From: Erysipelotrichaceae bacterium
GTDB lineage: Bacteria > Bacillota_I > Bacilli_A > Erysipelotrichales > Erysipelotrichaceae
Assembly: GCA_017539105.1 (NCBI GenBank)
Contig: JAFYHQ010000009.1
Span: 1-64,000, forward strand
Reading direction: 5' to 3'
DNA: 64,000 bases
Shown here: one piece after another, positions 9,418 through 16,579 of the stretch
How positions within the stretch are numbered: position 1 is the first letter of the stretch
How the letters are laid out: each line of letters starts with the position of its first letter
Program-made: the position numbers and the translations under genes
The notes under the pieces: model-generated
Told to the model about the DNA's origin: nothing
What the model saw: the letters and a program-made list of their open reading frames with translations, nothing else
Database searches by the model: none

Positions 9418-10296
9418 ATGAAACAATACTTGGATTTGTGCCGATATGTTTTAGAAAACGGCGAAAAGAGAGAAGACAGGACCGGTACGGGAACGATTTC
9501 CGTGTTCGGTTATCAGATGCGTTGCAACCTGGAGGAAGGATTTCCTTTGCTTACGACAAAGAAAGTGTTCCATCGGGGGATCTTCGAGGAACTGCTGTGG
9601 TTCTTAAAAGGGGAGACCAACATCCGTCCTTTGGCGTTAAAGAACGTCAAGATCTGGAACGACTGGCCATATGCGAAATATAAGGCATCCGCGGAGTATC
9701 AGGGCGAGACCATGGAAGAATTCATCCAGAAGATCTGCAATGACGAAGCTTTTGCGGAAAAATGGGGCGATCTGGGTCCGGTCTATGGGAAACAGTGGCG
9801 CAATTTCGATGACCGGGGAGTGGACCAAATCACGCAGCTCATCGAAAATCTGAAGAACGATCCGTTCTCGAGAAGACATCTCGTGGTTGCCTACAATCCG
9901 GCGCAGGTCGAGGATATGGCGTTGCCTCCCTGCCACGCGTTCTTCCAGTTCTATGTGAGCGCAGACAAGAAGAAACTGTCCTGCCAGCTTTATCAGCGTT
10001 CGGCGGATCTGTTTTTAGGTGTTCCGTTCAATATCGCTTCCTACAGTTTATTGCTGGCGATGGTCGCACAGGTTTGCGGCTATGAGCCTTACGAGTTCGT
10101 ACATACCTTCGGGGATACCCATATCTATCTCGATCATATCGATCAGATCAAGGAACAGCTTGCCAGAGAACCAAAAGCTTTGCCTAAACTGTGGCTGAAC
10201 CCGGAAGTGAAAGATATCTTTGCGTTTACGATGGATGACATCAAGGTCCTGGACTATGATCCATGGCCTCCGATCAAAGGAAAGGTTTCCGTATGA
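9418..10296 (+). CDS. thyA: Thymidylate synthase ThyA
   Basis: Converts dUMP to dTMP using methylenetetrahydrofolate, releasing dihydrofolate. The 292-residue product has the standard ThyA architecture: the N-terminal RTGTGT phosphate-binding loop, the Trp-rich LWFLKGETN segment, the active-site cysteine (Cys172) in [17 protein letters not shown] and RSAD(L)[11 protein letters not shown], and the HTFGDTHIY dUMP-contact region. Its stop overlaps the folA start (ATGA), so thymidylate synthesis and recycling of its dihydrofolate product are coupled in one operon. Confidence 0.98.
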   Translation: MKQYLDLCRYVLENGEKREDRTGTGTISVFGYQMRCNLEEGFPLLTTKKVFHRGIFEELLWFLKGETNIRPLALKNVKIWNDWPYAKYKASAEYQGETMEEFIQKICNDEAFAEKWGDLGPVYGKQWRNFDDRGVDQITQLIENLKNDPFSRRHLVVAYNPAQVEDMALPPCHAFFQFYVSADKKKLSCQLYQRSADLFLGVPFNIASYSLLLAMVAQVCGYEPYEFVHTFGDTHIYLDHIDQIKEQLAREPKALPKLWLNPEVKDIFAFTMDDIKVLDYDPWPPIKGKVSV

Positions 10297-10766
10297 TCAG
10301 TTTTTCTGTTGCCATCGATCCCAAGAAAGGCATCGGATACCGGAATGTCCTGCCTTGGCATATCAAAGAGGAACTGCAGGTATTCAAGCGGAATACCTTA
10401 TACAAGCATATCGTCATGGGTCAGACGACTTTTGACAATCTTCCTGGCAAACTGAAGGATCGTTATATCACGGTCGTTTCTTTGGATCCCGATTATCATC
10501 CCGAGGATGTGGAGATCTATCATGATCTGATCGCTTTCCTGAAGGAACACGAGAACGATGAAGAAGAATACATCATCTGCGGCGGAGCTTCCATCTTTCG
10601 TCAGGCTTATCCTTATGCGAAGAAAGCCTATGTCTCTTTCATCAAGAAAGAATATGAAGTGGATACTTATTTCGATGTCTTCGATCTGAACGACTGGAAG
10701 ATCGCCGAAGAAGAAGACCACGAAGAGTTCATATACCGCTTGCTGATAAGAAAAGAAAATGTCTGA
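10293..10766 (+). CDS. folA: Dihydrofolate reductase FolA
   Basis: NADPH-dependent reduction of dihydrofolate to tetrahydrofolate, regenerating the cofactor used by ThyA. The 157-residue product starts [26 protein letters not shown], with the Met20-loop region and LPWH; the acidic residue of helix B, FKRNT, VMGQTTF (NADPH site) and IICGGASIF follow in the expected order. The start is the ATG overlapping the thyA stop; an earlier in-frame start would add ten residues that do not belong to the fold. The last 8 bp overlap tcdA. Confidence 0.96.
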   Translation: MISFSVAIDPKKGIGYRNVLPWHIKEELQVFKRNTLYKHIVMGQTTFDNLPGKLKDRYITVVSLDPDYHPEDVEIYHDLIAFLKEHENDEEEYIICGGASIFRQAYPYAKKAYVSFIKKEYEVDTYFDVFDLNDWKIAEEEDHEEFIYRLLIRKENV

Positions 10767-11481
10767 AAAATACATTAGACTGGAAATGCTGCTGGGAGAA
10801 GCAGCGATGCGAAAACTGGCTGCTTCTACGGTAGCCGTTTTTGGCGTGGGAGGTGTCGGTTCCTATGTTGTAGAGTCCCTGGCAAGAAGCGGAGTGGGCC
10901 ATCTGGTTCTGATTGATAACGATGAAGTCGTCTTAAGCAATTTCAATCGGCAGATCATGGCGAACGAGGATACTTTGGGATCTTCGAAAGTCAGAGCGAT
11001 GGCGGACAGGATACATAATATCGATCCAAAGATCCAAGTCGATGTCTATGAAATGTTTTATCTGCCGGAAAAAGCAGAAGAAATACCATTTGATTCTTTT
11101 GATTACATCGTGGATGCGATCGATACGGTGACAGCCAAGATCGACCTCGTTCTACAGGCTCAGAAACACGCCGTACCGCTGATTTCCGCAATGGGGTGCG
11201 GTAACAGGGTCGATCCTTCCAAACTCGTCTGTACGGACCTTTCTAAGACCTGTAACGATCCTTTGGCCAAGATCATGCGCAAGGAACTCAAAGAACGGGG
11301 AATCCATCATCTGAAAGTCGTTTATTCACCGGAACAACCGATGAAACCACTGAAAGAAATCAAAGAAGAAGGCTCTGTACGCAGAAGCACCCCGGGATCC
11401 TCCATCTTCGTCCCTGCCAGCGCCGGACTTCTGATCGGATCCATCGTCGTACGGGAACTGATCCAAGACATTGAATTATAA
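10759..11481 (+). CDS. tcdA: tRNA threonylcarbamoyladenosine dehydratase TcdA (ThiF/E1-like)
   Basis: ATP-dependent enzyme that cyclises t6A37 of ANN-reading tRNAs to ct6A. The 240-residue product has the E1/MoeB fold: GVGGVGSYVVESLARSG nucleotide loop (about residues 29-45), LIDNDEVVLSNFNRQ, DAIDTVTAKIDL and the TcdA-type SAMGCGNRVDPSK. The C-terminal GSSIFVPASAGLLIGSIVV is family-typical. It is the third gene of a thyA-folA-tcdA operon. The stop codon region (11479-11481) overlaps the palindromic site at 11480-11493. Confidence 0.93.
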   Translation: MSEKYIRLEMLLGEAAMRKLAASTVAVFGVGGVGSYVVESLARSGVGHLVLIDNDEVVLSNFNRQIMANEDTLGSSKVRAMADRIHNIDPKIQVDVYEMFYLPEKAEEIPFDSFDYIVDAIDTVTAKIDLVLQAQKHAVPLISAMGCGNRVDPSKLVCTDLSKTCNDPLAKIMRKELKERGIHHLKVVYSPEQPMKPLKEIKEEGSVRRSTPGSSIFVPASAGLLIGSIVVRELIQDIEL

Positions 11482-11493
11482 ATCCCGGGAAAT
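11480..11493. promoter_or_regulatory. Candidate Noc-binding site (NBS)
   Basis: AAATCCCGGGAAAT matches the Bacillus subtilis NBS consensus ATTTCCCGGGAAAT (as I recall it) at 12 of 14 positions, with a perfect TCCCGGGA core. It lies 30 bp upstream of the -10 box of the rsmG-noc-parA-parB operon, whose second gene encodes a protein with Noc-type recognition residues. Match and position are seen; binding is inference. Confidence 0.6.
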
Positions 11494-11524
11494 AAAATAC
11501 TAACAAAATCGTTTTGTTTGCGGA

Positions 11525-11530
11525 TATAAT
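11525..11530 (+). promoter_or_regulatory. -10 box immediately upstream of rsmG
   Basis: TATAAT ends six bases before the rsmG ATG (11537), so the predicted +1 coincides with the A of the start codon. No Shine-Dalgarno sequence is present. The -35 region is poor (AACAAA at 17 bp). See the finding on leaderless starts. Confidence 0.5.
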
Positions 11531-11536
11531 TGATTT

Positions 11537-12232
11537 ATGACCATAAAGGAACTGGAAGAGCGTCTAAAGGAAAGAGGGATCGTTCTAACCCCGCGGATGG
11601 CGGAACAGCTGGACTGTTACGCTGTTTTTCTCAAGGAATACAATGAGAAGGTCAATCTTACCGCCATTACGGACTATGATGAGATCATCGATAAACATTT
11701 CTATGATTCCCTGCTGGCAGCGGATGGAAACATGTCGGGAACGCTGGTTGATGTCGGAACGGGCGCGGGATTCCCGGGCGTCGTGCTGAAGATCGTTTTC
11801 CCCGATCTGCATGTCATCCTGTTGGAACCTTTACTGAAACGCTGCGTCTTCCTGGAATTATTGATCGAAAAGCTGGAACTGCAAGGCATCGAAGTCGTAC
11901 GGGTAAGAGGCGAAGAATACAGCCTCGCCCACAGAGAAGAATATGACTATGTCACGGCACGGGCCGTCACCGGCATGAATAAGCTGATCGAAATCTGCGG
12001 TGCCATGGTCAGAATGAACGGATACTTTATCGCCATGCGAGGCAAAGATGGCGTCACGGAACTGGAAGAAGCCAGCAAGGCTATCACAGCGATGGGCTTC
12101 GAGCAGAAAGCGCTCCGTGAGGAAGAACTGGGGGGCCATGAACAGCGTGTCATCGCCTATTTACAAAAAATTCGTAAGACCCCATTAAAGTATCCCAGGA
12201 AATATAATATAATGAAAAAGGAACCTCTATGA
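11537..12232 (+). CDS. rsmG: 16S rRNA (guanine527-N7)-methyltransferase RsmG (GidB)
   Basis: SAM-dependent methyltransferase that makes m7G527 in 16S rRNA; loss gives low-level streptomycin resistance in other bacteria. The 231-residue product has an N-terminal helical part (LTPRMAEQLDCYAVFLKEYNEKVNLTAI), then IIDKHFYDSLLA and the SAM-binding DVGTGAGFPGVVLKI near residues 72-86. VILLEPLLKRCVFL and the TARAV motif follow. No ribosome-binding site precedes the ATG. The gene is followed directly by noc, as in other Firmicutes; the noc ATG overlaps its 3' end. Confidence 0.95.
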   Translation: MTIKELEERLKERGIVLTPRMAEQLDCYAVFLKEYNEKVNLTAITDYDEIIDKHFYDSLLAADGNMSGTLVDVGTGAGFPGVVLKIVFPDLHVILLEPLLKRCVFLELLIEKLELQGIEVVRVRGEEYSLAHREEYDYVTARAVTGMNKLIEICGAMVRMNGYFIAMRGKDGVTELEEASKAITAMGFEQKALREEELGGHEQRVIAYLQKIRKTPLKYPRKYNIMKKEPL

Positions 12233-12978
12233 AGAAAGAGATCGTAAGAATCAAACTGGATAAAATCATCCCGAATACCAATCAGCCTCGCTTGGATTTT
12301 TATGATGATTCGATCAAAGGACTGGCGGAATCGATCCGGCAGAACGGATTGCTGCAGCCGGTCACGGTACGTAAGAAGGGCGACAAGTATGAACTGATCG
12401 CAGGCGAGAGGAGATACCGTGCGTGCCTGCTGAATGGCGCCAAGGATATCGAAGCGATCGTCATGGAATCGACAGATGAAGAATCCGCGAAACTGGCTCT
12501 GATCGAGAACCTGCAGCGGGAAGATCTCAATGCCATCGAACAGGCCATGGCCATGAAACGCATCATGCGGATCGAGGATCTCACGCAGAACGAACTGGCA
12601 GACCGTTTAGGCTACAAACAGTCGACCGTCGCCAATAAGCTGCGTCTTTTGAAACTGCCTGACTACATCAAGAAAGCGATCTCCTCGGGCACGATCACGG
12701 AACGCCATGCCAGGGCATTATTAAACGTACCGGAAGACAAGCTGGAAGAAGTCTTCCTGACCATCACCAACCGGAAATACAACGTCTCCAAGACGGAAGA
12801 ATACATCAAACAGCTCACGGAACGGTCAAAGAACCGCGGTGTCTCGAACAATCTGCGTATCGGGATCAATACGATCAGCGAAGCGTTTGAACTGTGCAAG
12901 AAATCGGGAATCGATGCGGATATGCAGGTAACGGAATACGAAGACAATGTCAAGATCGTCATCCGGATGAAGAAATAG
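12229..12978 (+). CDS. noc: Nucleoid occlusion protein Noc (ParB paralogue) without the N-terminal membrane helix
   Basis: A 249-residue ParB-family CTP-switch protein. It has the N-terminal CTP-binding domain (GERRYRA and ENLQREDL boxes) and an HTH with GYKQSTVANKLRLLKLP and TITERHARAL. The Q, K and R in these stretches sit where Noc differs from ParB (Q173/K179/R201 in the published specificity work, as I recall), so it should read NBS rather than parS. Bacillus Noc starts with a short amphipathic helix that binds membrane and blocks division; here the protein starts straight at MKKEIVRIKLDKIIPN, with no such helix. It has an AAGGAA ribosome-binding site, overlaps rsmG, and lies 8 bp from parA. 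Confidence 0.88.
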   Translation: MKKEIVRIKLDKIIPNTNQPRLDFYDDSIKGLAESIRQNGLLQPVTVRKKGDKYELIAGERRYRACLLNGAKDIEAIVMESTDEESAKLALIENLQREDLNAIEQAMAMKRIMRIEDLTQNELADRLGYKQSTVANKLRLLKLPDYIKKAISSGTITERHARALLNVPEDKLEEVFLTITNRKYNVSKTEEYIKQLTERSKNRGVSNNLRIGINTISEAFELCKKSGIDADMQVTEYEDNVKIVIRMKK

Positions 12979-12986
12979 GAGAAGCA

Positions 12987-13769
12987 ATGGCCAAGATTAT
13001 CGCAATCGCCAATCAGAAAGGCGGCGTAGGCAAGACCACCACCAGCATCAATCTGGCGGCAGGACTGGCTTACTCAAATAAAAAAGTGCTCCTGGTGGAC
13101 TTTGACCCGCAAGGCAATGCCACTCAGGGCGTCGGACATCGGGTAGGGTTGAACGACCTGACCATTTATGATGCCATTTTAGGTGATACGGATGTCAGAG
13201 AATGTATCAAGACCCTGTCCAAGCCTCCGCTTGATCTCTTGCCTGCCAATATCGCGTTGGCCGGAGCCGATCTGGAACTGGCAAAAATCGAGGATCACCG
13301 TGAGAGTCTCCTGAAAGAAACCCTGAAACCGATTACGGATCAGTACGACTACATCATCGTCGACTGTCCGCCATCCCTTGGACTGATCAACACGAATGCC
13401 CTGACGGCTGCCGATTCGGTCCTGATCCCGGTACAAAGCGAATACTATGCTTTGGAAGGAATCACGCAGCTGCTGCAGACGATACGTCTGGTACAGAAGC
13501 TCTTCAATCCGCAGCTGAAGATCGAAGGCGTCCTGGTCACGATGTACGATGCCAGAACCAATCTCTCGGAAGAAGTCGGACAGGAGATCAGGAAACACTT
13601 CAAGGAAAAAGCCTACAAGACTTACATTCCTCGCAACGTGAAACTCTCGGAAGCCCCTAGCGCCGGTTTGTCGATCTATGATTACGCTTTGAATTCCGAA
13701 GGCGCCAAAGCTTATGTCGCTTTAACCAGAGAGGTCATGGCAGCGAATACGGAGAGAAAACATGGCTAA
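12987..13769 (+). CDS. parA: Chromosome partitioning ATPase ParA (Soj)
   Basis: A 260-residue deviant Walker-A ATPase that binds DNA nonspecifically as an ATP dimer and works with ParB in origin segregation and replication control. The P-loop NQKGGVGKTTT is at residues 9-19, followed by VDFDPQGNAT and the Walker B/switch VDCPPSLGLIN. The C-terminal ARTNLSEEVGQEIRKHF and IPRNVKLSEAPS are standard. The ATG at 12987 has AGGAG just upstream; an open reading continuation to 12894 is noc sequence in another frame. It ends inside the parB start (8-bp overlap). Confidence 0.97.
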   Translation: MAKIIAIANQKGGVGKTTTSINLAAGLAYSNKKVLLVDFDPQGNATQGVGHRVGLNDLTIYDAILGDTDVRECIKTLSKPPLDLLPANIALAGADLELAKIEDHRESLLKETLKPITDQYDYIIVDCPPSLGLINTNALTAADSVLIPVQSEYYALEGITQLLQTIRLVQKLFNPQLKIEGVLVTMYDARTNLSEEVGQEIRKHFKEKAYKTYIPRNVKLSEAPSAGLSIYDYALNSEGAKAYVALTREVMAANTERKHG

Positions 13770-14628
13770 GAAGAAATCACTGAACAAAGGTTTGAGCGAG
13801 ATCTTCGGTGCGGATATCGATTCGTTCATCAATGATGTGGCATCGGGAGATCAGCGCACTGCCTCAAGCGCAAGCGAGATCGATATCGGTAAAATCAGGC
13901 CGAACCCCTATCAGCCACGAAAAGCTTTCGATGACAAGGGTCTGGAAGAACTGGCCGCCTCCATCCGGGAGAACGGCGTATTCCAGCCGGTCCTGGTCAG
14001 GGAATCGATCGGAGGCTATGAACTGGTTGCGGGCGAACGGAGACTGCGTGCTTCCAAACTGGCAGGCAAACAGACGATCCCGGCGATCGTTGTAGATTTC
14101 AATGATCAGCAGGTCATGGAAGTGTCCCTGCTGGAAAACATTCAAAGAAAAGACCTTACGCCGATCGAAGAAGCGAATGCCTACGATCAGCTGATCAAGA
14201 AATTCGGCTACACCCAGGAACAGCTGGCGAAGCGTCTGGGGAAATCCCGTACGAATGTGACGAATCTCCTGAGACTCTTGAATCTTCCGGACAAGGTCAG
14301 AAAGATGGTCGATGAGGGAAAACTGTCTTATGGCCAGGCAAGAACGCTGCTTGCCGTGGAAGACGAAGAAAAGATGCTCAGGATCGCTGAAAAGACCATC
14401 GAAGAAGGTCTCAGTGTCAGACAGCTCGAAAAGCTCTGCAGCAAGCCTCAGAAAGGCCCTAAAAAAGAACCGAAAGAAACGGATCCCTTCATGGAAGACG
14501 TCAGGATCCGAATGCAGCGCAGATTCGCGACAAAAGTAGAGATACAGAACAAAAGCATTATCATCAGGTATAATGATACCGATGATCTGAATCGCATATT
14601 AGAGATTATGGGAGTCATAGAAGAATAA
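13762..14628 (+). CDS. parB: Chromosome partitioning protein ParB (Spo0J)
   Basis: A 288-residue CTP-dependent DNA clamp that loads at parS. The basic N-terminus (MAKKKSLNKGLSEIF) is the usual ParA-stimulating segment. The CTP-binding domain has NPYQPRKAF, GERRLRAS and ENIQRKDL. The HTH reads GKSRTNVTNLLRLLNLP and LSYGQARTLL, with Arg and Gly at the positions that mark ParB rather than Noc. The C-terminal dimerisation domain ends the protein. I did not find a parS palindrome in this window by eye. Start supported by GGAGAG eight bases upstream. Confidence 0.96.
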   Translation: MAKKKSLNKGLSEIFGADIDSFINDVASGDQRTASSASEIDIGKIRPNPYQPRKAFDDKGLEELAASIRENGVFQPVLVRESIGGYELVAGERRLRASKLAGKQTIPAIVVDFNDQQVMEVSLLENIQRKDLTPIEEANAYDQLIKKFGYTQEQLAKRLGKSRTNVTNLLRLLNLPDKVRKMVDEGKLSYGQARTLLAVEDEEKMLRIAEKTIEEGLSVRQLEKLCSKPQKGPKKEPKETDPFMEDVRIRMQRRFATKVEIQNKSIIIRYNDTDDLNRILEIMGVIEE

Positions 14629-14643
14629 AGGAAGGATAACAAT

Positions 14644-15816
14644 ATGGCAGAAAATGAAGAAAAAATCGTATTGACGTTAGGACAGGAAGCAGTCGCTGAA
14701 GAAGAGACGGAAACCGAAGCCGTCGAAGAAGAAAAACCGCATGCGAGCGTACCGGTATCGGATATCGTAAGCCACGCGAAACTGGATGATTCCGGTTTAT
14801 CTGACGAAGAAAAGAAGATGGTTTCCGATTTCTCGAAACAGATCGATATCATGGAAACCAATTCGATCCTGCAGTATGGCGCAACCGCCCAGACGAAAGT
14901 CGCGGACTTCTCCGAGACCGCATTGAAGAATGTAAGAACCAAGGATATCGACACGATCGGCGATACCTTGCTGGATCTGGTATCGGAATTAAGAAACTTC
15001 GATATCGATGAAAAAGACGGTTTCTTTACGAAACTGTTCAAGAAAGGTTCCAACTCCATCAATGACGTCAAAGCGAAATACGACAACGCAAACGTGAATG
15101 TCGACAAGATCGTCAAGATTTTGGAGAATCATCAGATCACATTGATGAAGGATATCAACCTGCTGGATCAGCTTTATGAAAAGAACCTGGTCAACTTCAA
15201 GGAACTGACCATGTATATCCTGGCAGGCTATCAGAGACTGGAAGAAATCAAAAGCAATGAGCTTCCGGCCACTTTGAAGAAAGCCGAAGAAACCGGTTTA
15301 CCGGAAGATGCGCAGGCAGCCAACGACCTTTCCGAAGCGATCACCCGTTTCGAGAAGAAGCTGCATGACCTGGAACTGACCAGAACGGTCTCCATCCAAA
15401 TGGCTCCGCAGATCCGCCTGGTCCAGAACAACGATACGCTGATGACGGAAAAGATCCAGTCCACGCTGGTCAATACCATTCCTCTGTGGAAGTCGCAGAT
15501 GCTGATCGCGTTAGGCATCGCGCATTCCAAGGAAGCCGTCAAGGCCCAGAACGAAGTCTCCGAGATGACCAACAAGATGCTGAAGCAGAATGCCGAGAAT
15601 CTGAAGATGGCGACCATCGAGACCGCGAAAGAGTCCGAGAGAGGCATCGTCGATATCGAAACTCTGACCGAAACCAACAAGAAGCTGATCGAAACGCTGG
15701 AAGAAGTCAAGCGTATCCAGATCGAGGGCAGAGAGAAGCGTGTCGCTGCGCAGCAGGAACTGCGTCGTATCGAAGCCGAACTGCAGAAAGAACTTACGGA
15801 CGTCGTAAACAAATAA
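14644..15816 (+). CDS. TelA-family (toxic anion resistance) protein
   Basis: A 390-residue soluble, highly charged protein of the TelA/KlaA family, first linked to tellurite resistance and now viewed as a general stress or envelope factor of unknown mechanism. The first 40 residues are acidic and low complexity (EEETETEAVEEEK). The remainder is long helices with coiled-coil character, including the family region SIQMAPQIRLVQNNDTLMTEKIQSTLVNTIPLWKSQM and a C-terminal EVKRIQIEGREKRVAAQQELRRIEAEL helix. It lies 15 bp after parB with its own GGAAGG site, so it is the last gene of the rsmG-noc-par operon and ends at a strong terminator. Confidence 0.9.
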   Translation: MAENEEKIVLTLGQEAVAEEETETEAVEEEKPHASVPVSDIVSHAKLDDSGLSDEEKKMVSDFSKQIDIMETNSILQYGATAQTKVADFSETALKNVRTKDIDTIGDTLLDLVSELRNFDIDEKDGFFTKLFKKGSNSINDVKAKYDNANVNVDKIVKILENHQITLMKDINLLDQLYEKNLVNFKELTMYILAGYQRLEEIKSNELPATLKKAEETGLPEDAQAANDLSEAITRFEKKLHDLELTRTVSIQMAPQIRLVQNNDTLMTEKIQSTLVNTIPLWKSQMLIALGIAHSKEAVKAQNEVSEMTNKMLKQNAENLKMATIETAKESERGIVDIETLTETNKKLIETLEEVKRIQIEGREKRVAAQQELRRIEAELQKELTDVVNK

Positions 15817-15821
15817 TAATT

Positions 15822-15851
15822 AAGATGGATCTTACGATCCATCTTTTTTAA
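15822..15851 (+). terminator. Terminator of the rsmG-noc-par-telA operon
   Basis: Perfect 10-bp stem AAGATGGATC/GATCCATCTT with a TTAC loop, followed by TTTTTA. Confidence 0.92.
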
Positions 15852-15945
15852 TTGATAAATAAAACAACCCTTTCGAATTGCCCTCAACATTTCTATTATC
15901 TCACATTTCTTCCAAGAAAAACAGACTGTTATTTTTCTGCAGAAT

Positions 15946-15954
15946 TGTTAAGAT
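15946..15954 (+). promoter_or_regulatory. Extended -10 promoter of the structured RNA
   Basis: TGTTAAGAT is an extended -10 (TG, one base, TAAGAT) with CTGTTA 17 bp upstream as a weak -35. The predicted start is about 15961, giving a transcript of about 350 nt up to the terminator at 16278-16308. Confidence 0.5.
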
Positions 15955-16024
15955 GAAAGTGTAAAGAGAAGACCAATAATGAAAGATCTGCGAAGGCGCA
16001 GATAAATGTTAGGAGGATTTAATA

Positions 16025-16054
16025 ATGAAGGAGATCTTGAAAGAAATTCATTGA
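16025..16054 (+). CDS. Nine-codon ORF (possible leader peptide) inside the structured RNA
   Basis: ATG to TGA encodes MKEILKEIH. A full AGGAGG Shine-Dalgarno sequence lies eight bases upstream (16011-16016), stronger than that of most real genes in the window. The stop codon ends two bases before the first strand of the pseudoknot. This layout suggests translation could affect the RNA fold. Translation itself is unproven. Confidence 0.35.
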   Translation: MKEILKEIH

Positions 16055-16277
16055 TCCCTCATTGACTTGTGATCAGCGGGTCAATGAGGAGTAACCGGCT
16101 GATCAGAAGGAAAAATCCGAATAAGACAGATTGAAAGCATTACTGATCTGTATATCGGATGTGAAACACCTTCAGTTGTTTCAATATCAGATATATATAC
16201 TTTAAATAAAGCATAAAGAGTTATCCCATATAACTATAGCTGCATAAGGCAGCGTGCGAAAACAACGTGAAACGTTC

Positions 16278-16308
16278 AAACTACCGGAGAAGCATTTCCG
16301 GTAGTTTT
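16278..16308 (+). terminator. Terminator ending the structured RNA
   Basis: AAACTACCGGA pairs with TCCGGTAGTTT (11 bp) around a short loop and runs into TTTTTG. Confidence 0.9.
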
Positions 16309-16353
16309 TGTTTCACTAATAATAAAAAATAGTGTATTTAAAGAAATATCGTG

Positions 16354-16359
16354 TATAAT
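16354..16359 (+). promoter_or_regulatory. -10 box of the tRNA-Val gene
   Basis: TATAAT ends nine bases before the first base of the tRNA, giving a 5' leader of only about three nucleotides. The -35 is not convincing. Confidence 0.5.
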
Positions 16360-16368
16360 ATTTAGTGC

Positions 16369-16444
16369 GGACACTTAGCTCAGTTGGGAGAGCACCTCCT
16401 TGACGTGGAGGGGGTCAGGGGTTCGAGTCCCTTAGTGTCCACCA
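16369..16444 (+). tRNA. tRNA-Val, anticodon GAC
   Basis: Complete cloverleaf: acceptor GGACACT/AGTGTCC, D-arm GCTC-AGTTGGGA-GAGC, anticodon stem CCTCC/GGAGG with loop TTGACGT (anticodon GAC, reads GUC and GUU), variable loop GGGTC, T-arm AGGGG-TTCGAGT-CCCTT, discriminator A and an encoded CCA (16442-16444). It is followed by its own terminator and stands alone. Confidence 0.97.
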
Positions 16445-16455
16445 TTAGAAAACAG

Positions 16456-16476
16456 AAGCCTTATATAGGCTTTTTA
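16456..16476 (+). terminator. Terminator after tRNA-Val
   Basis: AAGCC/GGCTT stem with a TTATATA loop, followed by TTTATTAT. Short but well placed, 11 bp after the CCA. Confidence 0.7.
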
Positions 16477-16579
16477 TTATACATTGCTGATTTGGGAACA
16501 TTTCTGGGAACAGAGAGGTCTTTTATCATTCGTTTTTATATAATAGAAATGATAAAAACTTGTTGTCAGGAGGATATTT

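Larger units (their letters stand above)
15961..16308 (+). ncRNA. Unclassified structured RNA, about 350 nt, with pseudoknot
   Basis: No long gene lies here, but paired segments fill the region. They are: ATCTGCG/CGCAGAT (15986-16003); an H-type pseudoknot of CCTCATTGAC/GTCAATGAGG (16057-16066 with 16080-16089) crossed by TGATCAGC/GCTGATCA (16070-16077 with 16098-16105); TGAAACA/TGTTTCA near 16160-16182; AGTTAT/ATAACT (16219-16235); GCTGC/GCAGC (16239-16253); AACGT/ACGTT (16264-16276); and a final 11-bp terminator stem. A nine-codon ORF with AGGAGG ends 2 nt before the pseudoknot. I looked for tmRNA, RNase P RNA, SRP RNA, T-box and 6S signatures and did not find their invariant sequences. It could be a free ncRNA or an attenuated leader whose gene is gone; the next gene is a tRNA with its own promoter. 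Confidence 0.6.

Noticed and set aside
16255-16280. parS-like half site (ACGTGAAAC) near the par operon
   Set aside because: Only about 9 of 16 positions of TGTTTCACGTGAAACA match and the left half is missing; the bases are better explained by the AACGT/ACGTT hairpin of the structured RNA.
15961-16308. tmRNA (ssrA), suggested by the ~350-nt length and a frame ending ITIAA-stop
   Set aside because: There is no tRNA-like 3' end with TTCGA loop and CCA, no GGGG-type 5' end, and too little sequence after the supposed tag for the late pseudoknots.
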